Of a stretch of DNA of 46,630 nt, positions 8,748-16,403 are shown piece by piece. The DNA comes from an uncultured Oscillospiraceae bacterium. Its GTDB lineage: Bacteria; Bacillota; Clostridia; Oscillospirales; Oscillospiraceae. How positions within the stretch are numbered: the stretch's first letter is position 1; every line of letters begins with the position of its first letter. The stretch is taken from positions 1-46,630 of the forward strand of contig CAKTMW010000012.1 of the NCBI GenBank assembly GCA_934574095.1. Reading direction: 5' to 3'. Both the position numbers and the translations under genes were made by a program. The notes under the pieces are model-generated. The model searched no databases. It was not told the origin of the DNA and saw only the letters and a list, made by a program, of their open reading frames with translations.

Positions 8748-8783
8748 GACGGGGAAAAGAAAACCAGAAGGAGGCATTTATCC

Positions 8784-10178
8784 ATGATTGAAAAGGGTAA
8801 GCTGAGCAAGGCGCTGCTGTACGCGCCGGAGAACGGCTTTGACCGTCTGCCGGAGGGCGAAAAGGCCGCCATGCACGACTATTGCGAGGCCTATAAGGAC
8901 TTTCTGAACCACGGCAAGACCGAGCGGCTGTGCGTGGAGTACTGCATCGAGCTGGCGAAGCAGCACGGCTTTGTGGAGTTTCAGCCGGGTATGGCGCTGA
9001 AAACCGGCGACAAGGTGTACTGCAACAACCGGGGCAAGGGCATCATGCTGGCGGTGATCGGCAAGGAGCCGCTGAGCCAGGGCGCCAACATCGCCGCCGC
9101 CCACACCGACGCACCCCGCCTTGACCTGAAGCCCCGGCCCCTGTACGAAGAAGCGGAGATGGCCTATTTCAAGACCCACCACTACGGCGGCATCCGCAAG
9201 TACCAGTGGGTGACGATCCCGCTGGAGCTGCACGGCGTGGTGACGCTCTCGGACGGCACGGTGCTGCCCGTCCACATCGGCAACAAGCCGGAGGACCCCC
9301 AGTTCATCATCAACGACCTGCTGCCCCATCTGGGTCGCGAGCAGGGCAAAAAGCCCCTGAACGAAGCCATTCCCAGCGAGAGCCTGAACATCCTTGTGGG
9401 CTCTCAGCCGATGAAGGACGAGGACGAGAAGTCCCGGTTCAAGCTGGCGGTCATGCAGCTGCTGCACGAGAAGTACGGCATGGTGGAGGAGGACTTCATC
9501 TCCGCCGAGCTGGAGGCTGTTCCCGCCGGGCAGGCGCGGGATATCGGCTTTGACCGCAGCTTCATTGCCAGCTACGGCCACGACGACCGGGTGTGCGCCT
9601 ACGCGGAGCTGGCGGGCCTGTTCGACGCGGTGGAGCCCCAGCGCACCGCCGTGTGCATCTTCGCCGACAAGGAGGAGATCGGCAGCGAGGGCGTGTCCGG
9701 CATGCTGTCCGCCGCCTTTGACAAGTTCATGGGCGAGCTGTGCGACACCCAGGGCGTACTGCTGCGGGACTGCTTTGCCAAGTCCTTCTGCGTCAGCGCC
9801 GACGTGACCGCCGCCTACGACCCCAACTTTGCCGAGGTGTATGACAAGCGGAACTCCGCGTTCATCAACTACGGCGTGGGCCTGTGCAAGTACACCGGCG
9901 CGGGCGGCAAGTCCGGCGCGTCCGACGCCAGCGCCGAGGTGGTGGGCAAGCTGCGGCGGCTGCTGAACGAGGAAAAGGTGTTTTGGCAGATGGCGGAGCT
10001 GGGCAAGACCGACGCCGGCGGCGGCGGCACCGTGGCCAAGTTCATGGCCCAGCGGAACATCGACACCATCGACGCGGGCGTACCGGTGCTGAGCATGCAC
10101 GCCCCCTATGAGACGGTGGCGAAGCTGGACTGCTACATGACCTACCGGTGTATGAAGGCGGTATTTGAAAAGGCATAA
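8784..10178 (+). CDS. M18 family zinc aminopeptidase (aminopeptidase I type)
   Basis: 464 residues. The ATG at 8784 is chosen because GAAGGAGG precedes it by a normal distance; the frame is open upstream but that part lies in the hairpin block. Family motifs in order: AAAHTDAPRLDLKPRP (metal-binding His107 and Asp109), ADKEEIGSEGVSGM (acidic catalytic/metal residues near 295-308), SADVTAAYDPNF, and SMHAPYETVAKLD near the C-terminus (last metal-binding His). M18 enzymes are large multimeric cytosolic peptidases that remove N-terminal, often acidic, residues from peptides. The gene has its own promoter and terminator and therefore stands alone. Confidence 0.9.
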   Translation: MIEKGKLSKALLYAPENGFDRLPEGEKAAMHDYCEAYKDFLNHGKTERLCVEYCIELAKQHGFVEFQPGMALKTGDKVYCNNRGKGIMLAVIGKEPLSQGANIAAAHTDAPRLDLKPRPLYEEAEMAYFKTHHYGGIRKYQWVTIPLELHGVVTLSDGTVLPVHIGNKPEDPQFIINDLLPHLGREQGKKPLNEAIPSESLNILVGSQPMKDEDEKSRFKLAVMQLLHEKYGMVEEDFISAELEAVPAGQARDIGFDRSFIASYGHDDRVCAYAELAGLFDAVEPQRTAVCIFADKEEIGSEGVSGMLSAAFDKFMGELCDTQGVLLRDCFAKSFCVSADVTAAYDPNFAEVYDKRNSAFINYGVGLCKYTGAGGKSGASDASAEVVGKLRRLLNEEKVFWQMAELGKTDAGGGGTVAKFMAQRNIDTIDAGVPVLSMHAPYETVAKLDCYMTYRCMKAVFEKA

Positions 10179-10185
10179 CGGTACG

Positions 10186-10219
10186 AAAAATCCACCCTCT
10201 GGCGAGGGTGGATTTTTTC
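10186..10219 (+). terminator. Intrinsic terminator after the aminopeptidase gene
   Basis: Stem AATCCACCCTC / GAGGGTGGATT with a short TGGC loop followed by TTTTC. The A-run on the left makes it potentially bidirectional. Confidence 0.85.
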
Positions 10220-10321
10220 GGACACAGCCTCGCGCCGGTTTTCCGGCGCTTTGTTTGCCGGGCCGCTTTATGCCGCAGGGGGTATTTACCGTTTTTCCTT
10301 CAAAATTTTACTGTTTTGCGG

Positions 10322-10350
10322 TAGACGCTGATTCTGCGGCATGGTATAGT
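10322..10350 (+). promoter_or_regulatory. Predicted promoter of the HAD hydrolase gene
   Basis: TAGACG, a 17-base spacer and TATAGT, 34 bases upstream of the start at 10385. The -10 box is good, the -35 box moderate. Confidence 0.5.
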
Positions 10351-10384
10351 AGTACCAAATTCAAATGAAGGGTAGGAACCGACT

Positions 10385-11194
10385 ATGGAACCGTTAGCTT
10401 CCCTGGATTTCAACGCGAAAAAAGGCTTTATCTGCGACATGGACGGTGTTATCTATCACGGCAACCGCATTCTGCCGGGCGTGGCGGAGTTCATCCAGTG
10501 GCTCCACGACGAGGACAAGGAGTATCTCTTCCTGACCAACAACAGCGGCTATACGCCCCGTGAGCTGAACCAGAAGCTGGCCCGCATGGGCCTGGACGTG
10601 CCGGAGGAGCACTTCTATACCAGCGCTTTGGCCACGGCGGCGTTTCTGAAGGAGCAGGCCCCCGGCTGCTCCGTGTTCGCCATCGGCGAGGCGGGACTGC
10701 TGAACGCCCTCTATGACGCCGAGATCACCATGAACGACGTGAACCCCGACTATGTGGTGGTGGGCGAGGGCCGCAGCTATTCTCTCGATACGCTTACCAA
10801 GGCGACGAATCTTGTCATGCAGGGGGCAAAGCTCATCGGCGCCAACTCCGATGTGTCCGGCCCCATCGAAAACGGCATCGCCCCGGCCTGCCGGGCGCTG
10901 ATCGCTCCCATCGAGATGGCTACCGGCAAGCAGGCATACTTCTGCGGCAAGCCCAATCCCCTGATGATGCGCACCGGCCTTCGGATGCTGCACTGCCACT
11001 CCGCCGAGGCGGTGATGGTGGGCGACCGTATGGACACCGACGTGATCTCCGGCATGGAGAGCGGCATGTCCACGGTGCTGGTGCTGTCCGGCGTGTCCAC
11101 ACGTGAGACGCTGAAAACCTATGCCTACCGTCCCAGCATCGTACTGGACGGCGTGGGGGATATCCCGGCGCTGGCCCAGGCGGCAAAGAACTGA
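10385..11194 (+). CDS. HAD-IIA family hydrolase (NagD/PGP-like phosphatase)
   Basis: 269 residues. HAD motif I DMDGV (Asp18 nucleophile, Asp20 general acid), motif II LTNNSG (near 56-61), the Lys of motif III in CGKPNPLMM (near 194-202) and motif IV VGDRMDTDV (near 216-224) are all intact, with the large C2-type cap between motifs II and III. NagD-like members dephosphorylate small phosphate esters or nucleotides in the cytosol; the physiological substrate cannot be told from sequence. The start at 10385 follows AGGGTAGGA. It is convergent with coaX, with which it shares a terminator. Confidence 0.88.
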   Translation: MEPLASLDFNAKKGFICDMDGVIYHGNRILPGVAEFIQWLHDEDKEYLFLTNNSGYTPRELNQKLARMGLDVPEEHFYTSALATAAFLKEQAPGCSVFAIGEAGLLNALYDAEITMNDVNPDYVVVGEGRSYSLDTLTKATNLVMQGAKLIGANSDVSGPIENGIAPACRALIAPIEMATGKQAYFCGKPNPLMMRTGLRMLHCHSAEAVMVGDRMDTDVISGMESGMSTVLVLSGVSTRETLKTYAYRPSIVLDGVGDIPALAQAAKN

Positions 11195-11196
11195 AC

Positions 11197-11237
11197 AAGA
11201 AAAAAGGAAAGGAACTGAGGTCCTTTCCTTTTTTCTT
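11197..11237. terminator. Bidirectional terminator between HAD hydrolase and coaX
   Basis: A 17-bp stem of A/G on one arm and T/C on the other (starting AAGAAAAAAGGAAAGGA) with a 7-base loop. It gives a T-tract in both directions and overlaps the coaX stop codon. Confidence 0.85.
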
Positions 11238-12021
11238 ATAGAGAGGGGCATATGGATGCTGTTTTTTCCTTGCGGTACAGGACTGCCAGTCCCCGCAGCA
11301 GCAGTCCATCGTCCAGCGTGACCGGGCGGCGGCAGTGGGGGATGACGCACTTCGCCAGTCCGCCGGTGGCGATGGCCGTTACCGGCATACCCAGCGCGGT
11401 TTCCAGCCGCTCCAGCATACCGTCCACCATGGCGGCGGCGCCATAAATGACGCCGCTGCGCAGGCAGTCCGTTGTGCTGCGGCTCAGGGGGCTTTGGGGC
11501 GCGGACAGCTCGGCCATAGGCAGGCCCGTCCGCTGCGTCAGGGCTTCCGCGCCCAGATGAACGCCCGGCGCGATGGCGCCGCCCAGGAATACGCCGCTTT
11601 TATCCAACACCGAAAAGGTGGTGGCCGTGCCCATGTCGATCAGCACCAGCGGCGGCGCGTATTGCGCCAGCGCGCCCTCGGCGGCGGCGATCAGGTCGGC
11701 GCCCATGGTCTCCGGCCGGTCGATGCGGATGGGGATCGTTGTTTTTACCGTTTCGCCCACCACCGGCACAGGGCCGGGAATCAGCGCGGAGAGCGCCTGC
11801 CGCAGCGGCTCGGTGACGGCCGCCACTACGCTGGAGAGGATCGCGCCCTCAAAGTCCTCGGCGGGATAGCCGTTTTGCGTCAGGGCGCTGTCAATGGCGG
11901 CGGTATATCCGGCGGCATTCATGGCGCGGTCGGTTTTCAGGCGTATGGTGCGGCGCACGGTCAGGCTATCCATGCAGCCCAGCACGATATTGCTGTTGCC
12001 GGCGTCCACTGCTAAAATCAT
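11236..12021 (-). CDS. coaX: Type III pantothenate kinase CoaX
   Basis: 261 residues from an ATG at 12021 (MILAVDAGNSNIVLG). Landmarks are the N-terminal phosphate-binding DAGNSN (residues 6-11), GADLIAAAEGAL (near 100), the LIDMGTATTFSVLD motif (near 121-134) and GGAIAPGVHLGAEALTQRT. The enzyme phosphorylates pantothenate, the first step of CoA synthesis; type III kinases are not CoA-feedback inhibited and need a monovalent cation. The start codon overlaps the stop of the preceding ECF S-component gene by 4 bases (ATGA type), indicating a coupled operon. Confidence 0.92.
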   Translation of the reverse strand: MILAVDAGNSNIVLGCMDSLTVRRTIRLKTDRAMNAAGYTAAIDSALTQNGYPAEDFEGAILSSVVAAVTEPLRQALSALIPGPVPVVGETVKTTIPIRIDRPETMGADLIAAAEGALAQYAPPLVLIDMGTATTFSVLDKSGVFLGGAIAPGVHLGAEALTQRTGLPMAELSAPQSPLSRSTTDCLRSGVIYGAAAMVDGMLERLETALGMPVTAIATGGLAKCVIPHCRRPVTLDDGLLLRGLAVLYRKEKTASICPSL

Positions 12022-12569
12022 GCCGTCCGCCTCCGCATCGTTACGATCCGCAGCACGGCGGGGGCCAGCACGATATTGACTGCCAGCTCCAGCAGGAAGT
12101 TGACGCTCATGAACGCGGAGAGCACCGCCGCCCAGGAGGTATCGAAGAACAGTACCAGCACCAGATACAGTACGCCGGTGTTCACCAGCAGGCATACGGC
12201 AGCCGCCGCGATGACGGCTGCTTTTCCGCTGCGGTGTGCCAACAGCTGATACACGGCGGCGGAAGCCGCGCCGCACAGCGTACCCTTTATCACGCAGGCG
12301 GCAGAGGTGATCAGCGGGTGCAGCGCCAGCATCATCTGTCCGGAAGCGTCCGCGCCAGTCAGTACCATCACCAGCACCACCAGACCAAACACGGTGCCCA
12401 GCAGCGCGCCGCTGCCGACGCCGTACAGCGCCCCGGCCACCACAATGGGGATCAGCGTCAGGGTGATGGGAAAGCTGCCGAAACGGATAAAGGTAGCTGC
12501 CGTTTGCAGGACAACCACAAGCGCGGTCAGCATGCCCAGTGCCGTCAGGCGGGAAAAGCTCTTGTTCAT
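12018..12569 (-). CDS. ECF transporter substrate-binding (S) component, probably for pantothenate
   Basis: 183 residues with about five to six membrane helices (near 8-28, 35-50, 55-72, 80-102, 115-140, 150-172), typical size and hydropathy of an ECF S component. The start has an ideal AGGAGG upstream on the minus strand. S components capture a vitamin and dock onto a shared energizing module (EcfA/A'/T), not encoded here. The substrate is inferred from the 4-base overlap with coaX: uptake plus phosphorylation of pantothenate is the natural pairing (PanT-like). Another vitamin or precursor remains possible. Confidence 0.72.
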   Translation of the reverse strand: MNKSFSRLTALGMLTALVVVLQTAATFIRFGSFPITLTLIPIVVAGALYGVGSGALLGTVFGLVVLVMVLTGADASGQMMLALHPLITSAACVIKGTLCGAASAAVYQLLAHRSGKAAVIAAAAVCLLVNTGVLYLVLVLFFDTSWAAVLSAFMSVNFLLELAVNIVLAPAVLRIVTMRRRTA

Positions 12570-12614
12570 TTGTCAGACCTCCTGCTGTCGCTCCGCTCCG
12601 GGCGGATGCAACGC

Positions 12615-12674
12615 AAATTTTACAGCAGTATATCCGACGGCGGCCCCGCTGTCTATCCGTACTGTGTAAAATTT
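12615..12674. promoter_or_regulatory. Interrupted inverted repeat upstream of the ECF/coaX operon
   Basis: Arms AAATTTTACAGCAGTA (12615-12630) and TACTGTGTAAAATTT (12660-12674) are near-perfect complements with one bulge, separated by 29 bases that contain a small GC-rich dyad. It lies 46 bases before the minus-strand start at 12569, in the likely leader or operator position. No known vitamin riboswitch pattern was recognised. Confidence 0.4.
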
Positions 12675-12741
12675 ACGTAAAACTTGCGGCTGCCGGAGTT
12701 GTCTGACCGGAGAGACCACAGGGCGGGGAGAAGCTTGCCTA

Positions 12742-12770
12742 TTGTATCTGCCGCCCGGACGGCGTATAAT
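12742..12770 (+). promoter_or_regulatory. Predicted promoter of the PhzF-like gene
   Basis: TTGTAT, a 17-base spacer and a perfect TATAAT. The hairpin element at 12780 begins ten bases later, so it would lie in the 5' untranslated region. Confidence 0.65.
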
Positions 12771-12779
12771 AAGGCAAAA

Positions 12780-12828
12780 TACCATTGATTGACAAGGACA
12801 GCGTGTCTGTCCTTGTCAATCAATGGTA
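12780..12828. mobile_element. Miniature inverted-repeat element, hairpin-only copy
   Basis: A perfect palindrome with 22-base arms that begin TACCATTGATTGACAAGG and a 5-base loop (CGTGT). The arms match the ends of the larger element at 34583-34730 and the half copy at 41715-41793 (shared core TTGACAAGG). TA at each outer end fits a TA target duplication, as with mariner/IS630-type MITEs. No transposase is encoded. The copy sits between promoter and start codon of the PhzF-like gene, where its RNA would form a strong stem. Confidence 0.65.
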
Positions 12829-12844
12829 AGAAAGGAAGATACCT

Positions 12845-13738
12845 ATGAAATTCCAGATCGTAGACGCATTTACCAACCAGATATTCGGCGGCAATCCCGC
12901 AGGCGTCGTCCTGCTGCCGGAGGGCGCGGATTTCCCCGCCGACGAGACCATGCGGCAGACCGCGGCGGAGCTGCGCTATTCCGAGACCGCCTTCATCAAG
13001 CCTCTGGGCGCTGACCGCTTTCATATCCGCTACTTCACCCCCGCCGCGGAGGTGGAACTGTGCGGCCACGCCACCATCGGCAGCTTCCACGCTCTGCGGG
13101 GCATGGGCCTGGTGGCCGACGGAAACCGCTACATCAACGAGACCCTGTCCGGCACGCTGGAGATCGTGGTGGACAAGGACGCCATCCTGATGGACATGGC
13201 CAAGCCCCAGGCGTTTGAGCGTCTGGACGCACCGGAGCAGCTGGCGGAGCTGTATCAGGTCATGGGCCTGTCTGACAAGGGTCAGGGCGCCGTGGCTGAA
13301 AGGGCAGAGTTGTCCCTGCTGCCCCGAAAGGTCTCTACCGGCCTGACGGACATCATGATGCCCGTGGCCAACGAGGCGGAGCTGGAAAAGATCGCCCCCG
13401 ACTTCCCGGCTCTGACGGAGCTGTCCCGCAAGTATAACGTGGTGGGCGTCCATGCCTTCACCGTCAACACCGCCGACGGTTTGATCCACGCCCGGAACTT
13501 CGCGCCGCTGTACGACATCGACGAGGAGGCTGCCACCGGTACCTCCAACGGCGCGCTGGTGTACTACCTGTACCTGAACGGTCTCGTTGCGCTGGACAGG
13601 GTATACACCGTGGTGCAGGGCGAAAAGATGGGCCGCCCCTCCCGTATCTCCGCCCAGGTCGTCCTGAAGGACGGCCAGCCCTTTGTGAAGGTGGGCGGCC
13701 CCGCCGTGACCCTGGCCCAGGGCGAGATCGCGCTGTAA
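12845..13738 (+). CDS. PhzF family isomerase/epimerase-like protein
   Basis: 297 residues, the normal length for the PhzF/diaminopimelate-epimerase-like fold. Motifs: GGNPAGVVLL (15-24), YSETAFI containing the conserved catalytic Glu47, RYFTPAAEVELCGHATIGS (near 62-80), and TGTSNGALVYYL near 230 lining the second half of the active site. PhzF itself isomerises a phenazine precursor; most homologues are of unknown substrate and no phenazine genes are nearby. It is a single-gene unit with its own promoter, a ribosome-binding site AAAGGAAG and a strong terminator. Confidence 0.88.
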   Translation: MKFQIVDAFTNQIFGGNPAGVVLLPEGADFPADETMRQTAAELRYSETAFIKPLGADRFHIRYFTPAAEVELCGHATIGSFHALRGMGLVADGNRYINETLSGTLEIVVDKDAILMDMAKPQAFERLDAPEQLAELYQVMGLSDKGQGAVAERAELSLLPRKVSTGLTDIMMPVANEAELEKIAPDFPALTELSRKYNVVGVHAFTVNTADGLIHARNFAPLYDIDEEAATGTSNGALVYYLYLNGLVALDRVYTVVQGEKMGRPSRISAQVVLKDGQPFVKVGGPAVTLAQGEIAL

Positions 13739-13796
13739 GCGCCGGAAAGGGGCGCCGGCAGGCGTGTTTGCCACAGTTGACCGTTGCTACCTTTTG

Positions 13797-13843
13797 AAAA
13801 ACGGAAAGTCCTGAAGGCGTCGCCTTCAGGACTTTCCGTTTTT
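13797..13843. terminator. Long bidirectional terminator hairpin
   Basis: A perfect 22-bp stem (AAAAACGGAAAGTCCTG... with a GTC loop) bounded by A- and T-runs, able to stop the PhzF transcript and the convergent MatC operon. Confidence 0.85.
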
Positions 13844-13900
13844 GTGAGAGAAGAATGGAAAATGTATAGGGGAGGAGGTTTCTATGTACAAGAGCTTGTC

Positions 13901-15187
13901 TTACGCCTGATACAGCAGGTTGGCGATGGGGTTGTACAGCAGTACAGAGACCACCACGATCACCAGCAGGCCCACGCCCGCCATGACGAACAGCTGCAGG
14001 AAGGTCTTGCGCTCTTCGGGACCGTTGAAGTCCTTCTTGGCAGTACCCAGGGCGGCCAGGATCAGCGCGCCGCCGGTGGACAGGGGAGACACACCGGACA
14101 GGGAGCCGCCTGCGCCCACAGCGGCCATCAGGGCCACCGGGTTCACATTGCCGCCCACCTCGGCGGCGATGTCCACGCTCATGGGCATCATGGTGGGGTA
14201 CACCACGCCCAGGGCGGAGCTGACCATGCTCAGCAGACCGGCGGAGATGCCCATGAAGGGGGTGGCGGTGAAGGGAGTCATGATGGAGGACAGGGCGTTG
14301 CTCATCAGGTCGATGCCGCCGGCGGCGTCCACGATGTTCATCAGTGCGCCCACGCTCAGCACCATCACGATGGTGCTCCAGGGCAGGGACTTCAGGCAGG
14401 CGCCGTCCTCGGCCACGTGGAACAGCAGCAGCACGGCGGCCACGAAGAAGGCGGACAGGCCGATGTTTACGTTGCAGAAGATGATCAGCACCAGCATGGC
14501 CAGAATGCCGCACAGAGAGGCGATCTGCTTGCCGTTGAACTTCTCCAGATCACGCAGGTTCATGGCCTTTTCAGGGGCCTTGACGCGGTAGCCCTTGAAG
14601 ATGAAGAACAGCACCACGGAGAACACGATGGTCACCAGCGTCTGGCAGGCCAGGATGGCGGGCATCACGTTGCCCAGGCCGCTCTCTGCAGCGGCGGCGG
14701 TGATGATGGCAGCCTCCGGGGTGATGGGCGTCATACGGCCCGCCATCAGGCCGCACTCGCCGATCAGCGCCAGCATGACCGGGTTGTAGCCTACCTCAAG
14801 GGCGATGGTCACGCCCAGCGCGGGGATGATGGCCAGCGCGGGAACGGCGCCGGGGCCCACACCGGCAATGACGAAGCCAGCGATGTAGATGACGATGGGG
14901 ATGACCCAGACCTTATTGCCGGCCAGGGCGATGATCTTGCGGGCCAGCAGGTCCAGTGCGCCGGTGGCGTTGATGGTGGCGAACAGCAGCGTGATACCTA
15001 CCAATGTGACGAACATGGAGGAGCTGAAGCCGCCGATGAGATCCTTGTCGGTCATGCCGAACAGCCGGACGGCGATGACGCCGGCGGCGACGGCCAGAAT
15101 GCCCACGTTGATCTTGCGGACAAAGGCCAGAATGATGACGCCCAGGAAGATCACAAGGGCGATCACGTCCATAGCAGCGAGATTCAT
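13901..15187 (-). CDS. MatC-like dicarboxylate carrier (ion transporter superfamily)
   Basis: 428 residues with about 12 membrane segments. The N-terminus (FVRKINVGILAVAAGVIAV, then IGGFSSSMFVTLVGITLLFA) fits the MatC N-terminal domain found in malonate/dicarboxylate carriers of the CitMHS/SLC13-like group. It starts 21 bases after the stop of the HMG-CoA-lyase-like gene on the same strand, so the two are probably one operon. The likely job is uptake of the (branched) dicarboxylate that the neighbouring CoA-transferase and lyase degrade. The substrate is an inference from context; citramalate, 3-hydroxy-3-methylglutarate, malonate or related acids are possible. Confidence 0.8.
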   Translation of the reverse strand: MNLAAMDVIALVIFLGVIILAFVRKINVGILAVAAGVIAVRLFGMTDKDLIGGFSSSMFVTLVGITLLFATINATGALDLLARKIIALAGNKVWVIPIVIYIAGFVIAGVGPGAVPALAIIPALGVTIALEVGYNPVMLALIGECGLMAGRMTPITPEAAIITAAAAESGLGNVMPAILACQTLVTIVFSVVLFFIFKGYRVKAPEKAMNLRDLEKFNGKQIASLCGILAMLVLIIFCNVNIGLSAFFVAAVLLLFHVAEDGACLKSLPWSTIVMVLSVGALMNIVDAAGGIDLMSNALSSIMTPFTATPFMGISAGLLSMVSSALGVVYPTMMPMSVDIAAEVGGNVNPVALMAAVGAGGSLSGVSPLSTGGALILAALGTAKKDFNGPEERKTFLQLFVMAGVGLLVIVVVSVLLYNPIANLLYQA

Positions 15188-15208
15188 ATGGTTACCTCCT
15201 TATCCGGA

Positions 15209-16108
<900 letters not shown>

Positions 16109-16246
16109 GTGATTCTACTCCTTAACTGTTACACGTTACACGGTTGCGGTGTGTGATGCTGCTGCGTCGGAAGTGAGGCTATTGTAACAGCAAGGGGCCG
16201 GGAAAGGCGAATCAAAGAAATTACCGCCGGTCAAAAACGGGAAAAC

Positions 16247-16282
16247 TGTTTCAAATCAAGCTGCAAAAGAATCGGTGAAACA
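16247..16282. promoter_or_regulatory. Candidate regulator site: TGTTTC-N24-GAAACA, copy A
   Basis: TGTTTC at 16247 and GAAACA at 16277, about 140 bases upstream of the HMG-CoA-lyase-like start. The right half continues as AAATTGCAAGA. The same inverted hexamers with exactly the same spacing occur at 18362-18397 in front of the CoA-transferase and regulator genes, which suggests one binding protein, most simply the PrpR-like regulator between them. Confidence 0.5.
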
Positions 16283-16356
16283 AATTGCAAGAAAAAGTCG
16301 GCGTCAAAACGGTGGTATCCGCGAAGAGAGCCGTCAAAATTTTGACAGACTACGTC

Positions 16357-16394
16357 AAAAACAGTCGCGTGAGGATTTCACGCGGCTGTTTTTG
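16357..16394 (-). terminator. Terminator of the PrpR-like regulator gene
   Basis: Stem AAAAACAG-CGCGTGA / TCACGCG-CTGTTTTT with one mismatch and a GGATT loop, ten bases beyond the regulator stop. A- and T-runs on both sides make it bidirectional. Confidence 0.75.
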
Positions 16395-16403
16395 TGTGGT
16401 GTA

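Noticed and set aside
8424..8783. In-frame upstream extension of the M18 aminopeptidase
   Set aside because: The frame is open by chance through the hairpin block and begins inside the previous gene. The ATG at 8784 has a proper GAAGGAGG site and matches the normal family N-terminus.
16109..16246. Sigma-54 (-24/-12) promoter for the lyase operon
   Set aside because: GGCCCCTTGC looked promising on the minus strand, but the GG to GC spacing is 6 bases rather than 10, and the regulator lacks the sigma-54 contact motif.
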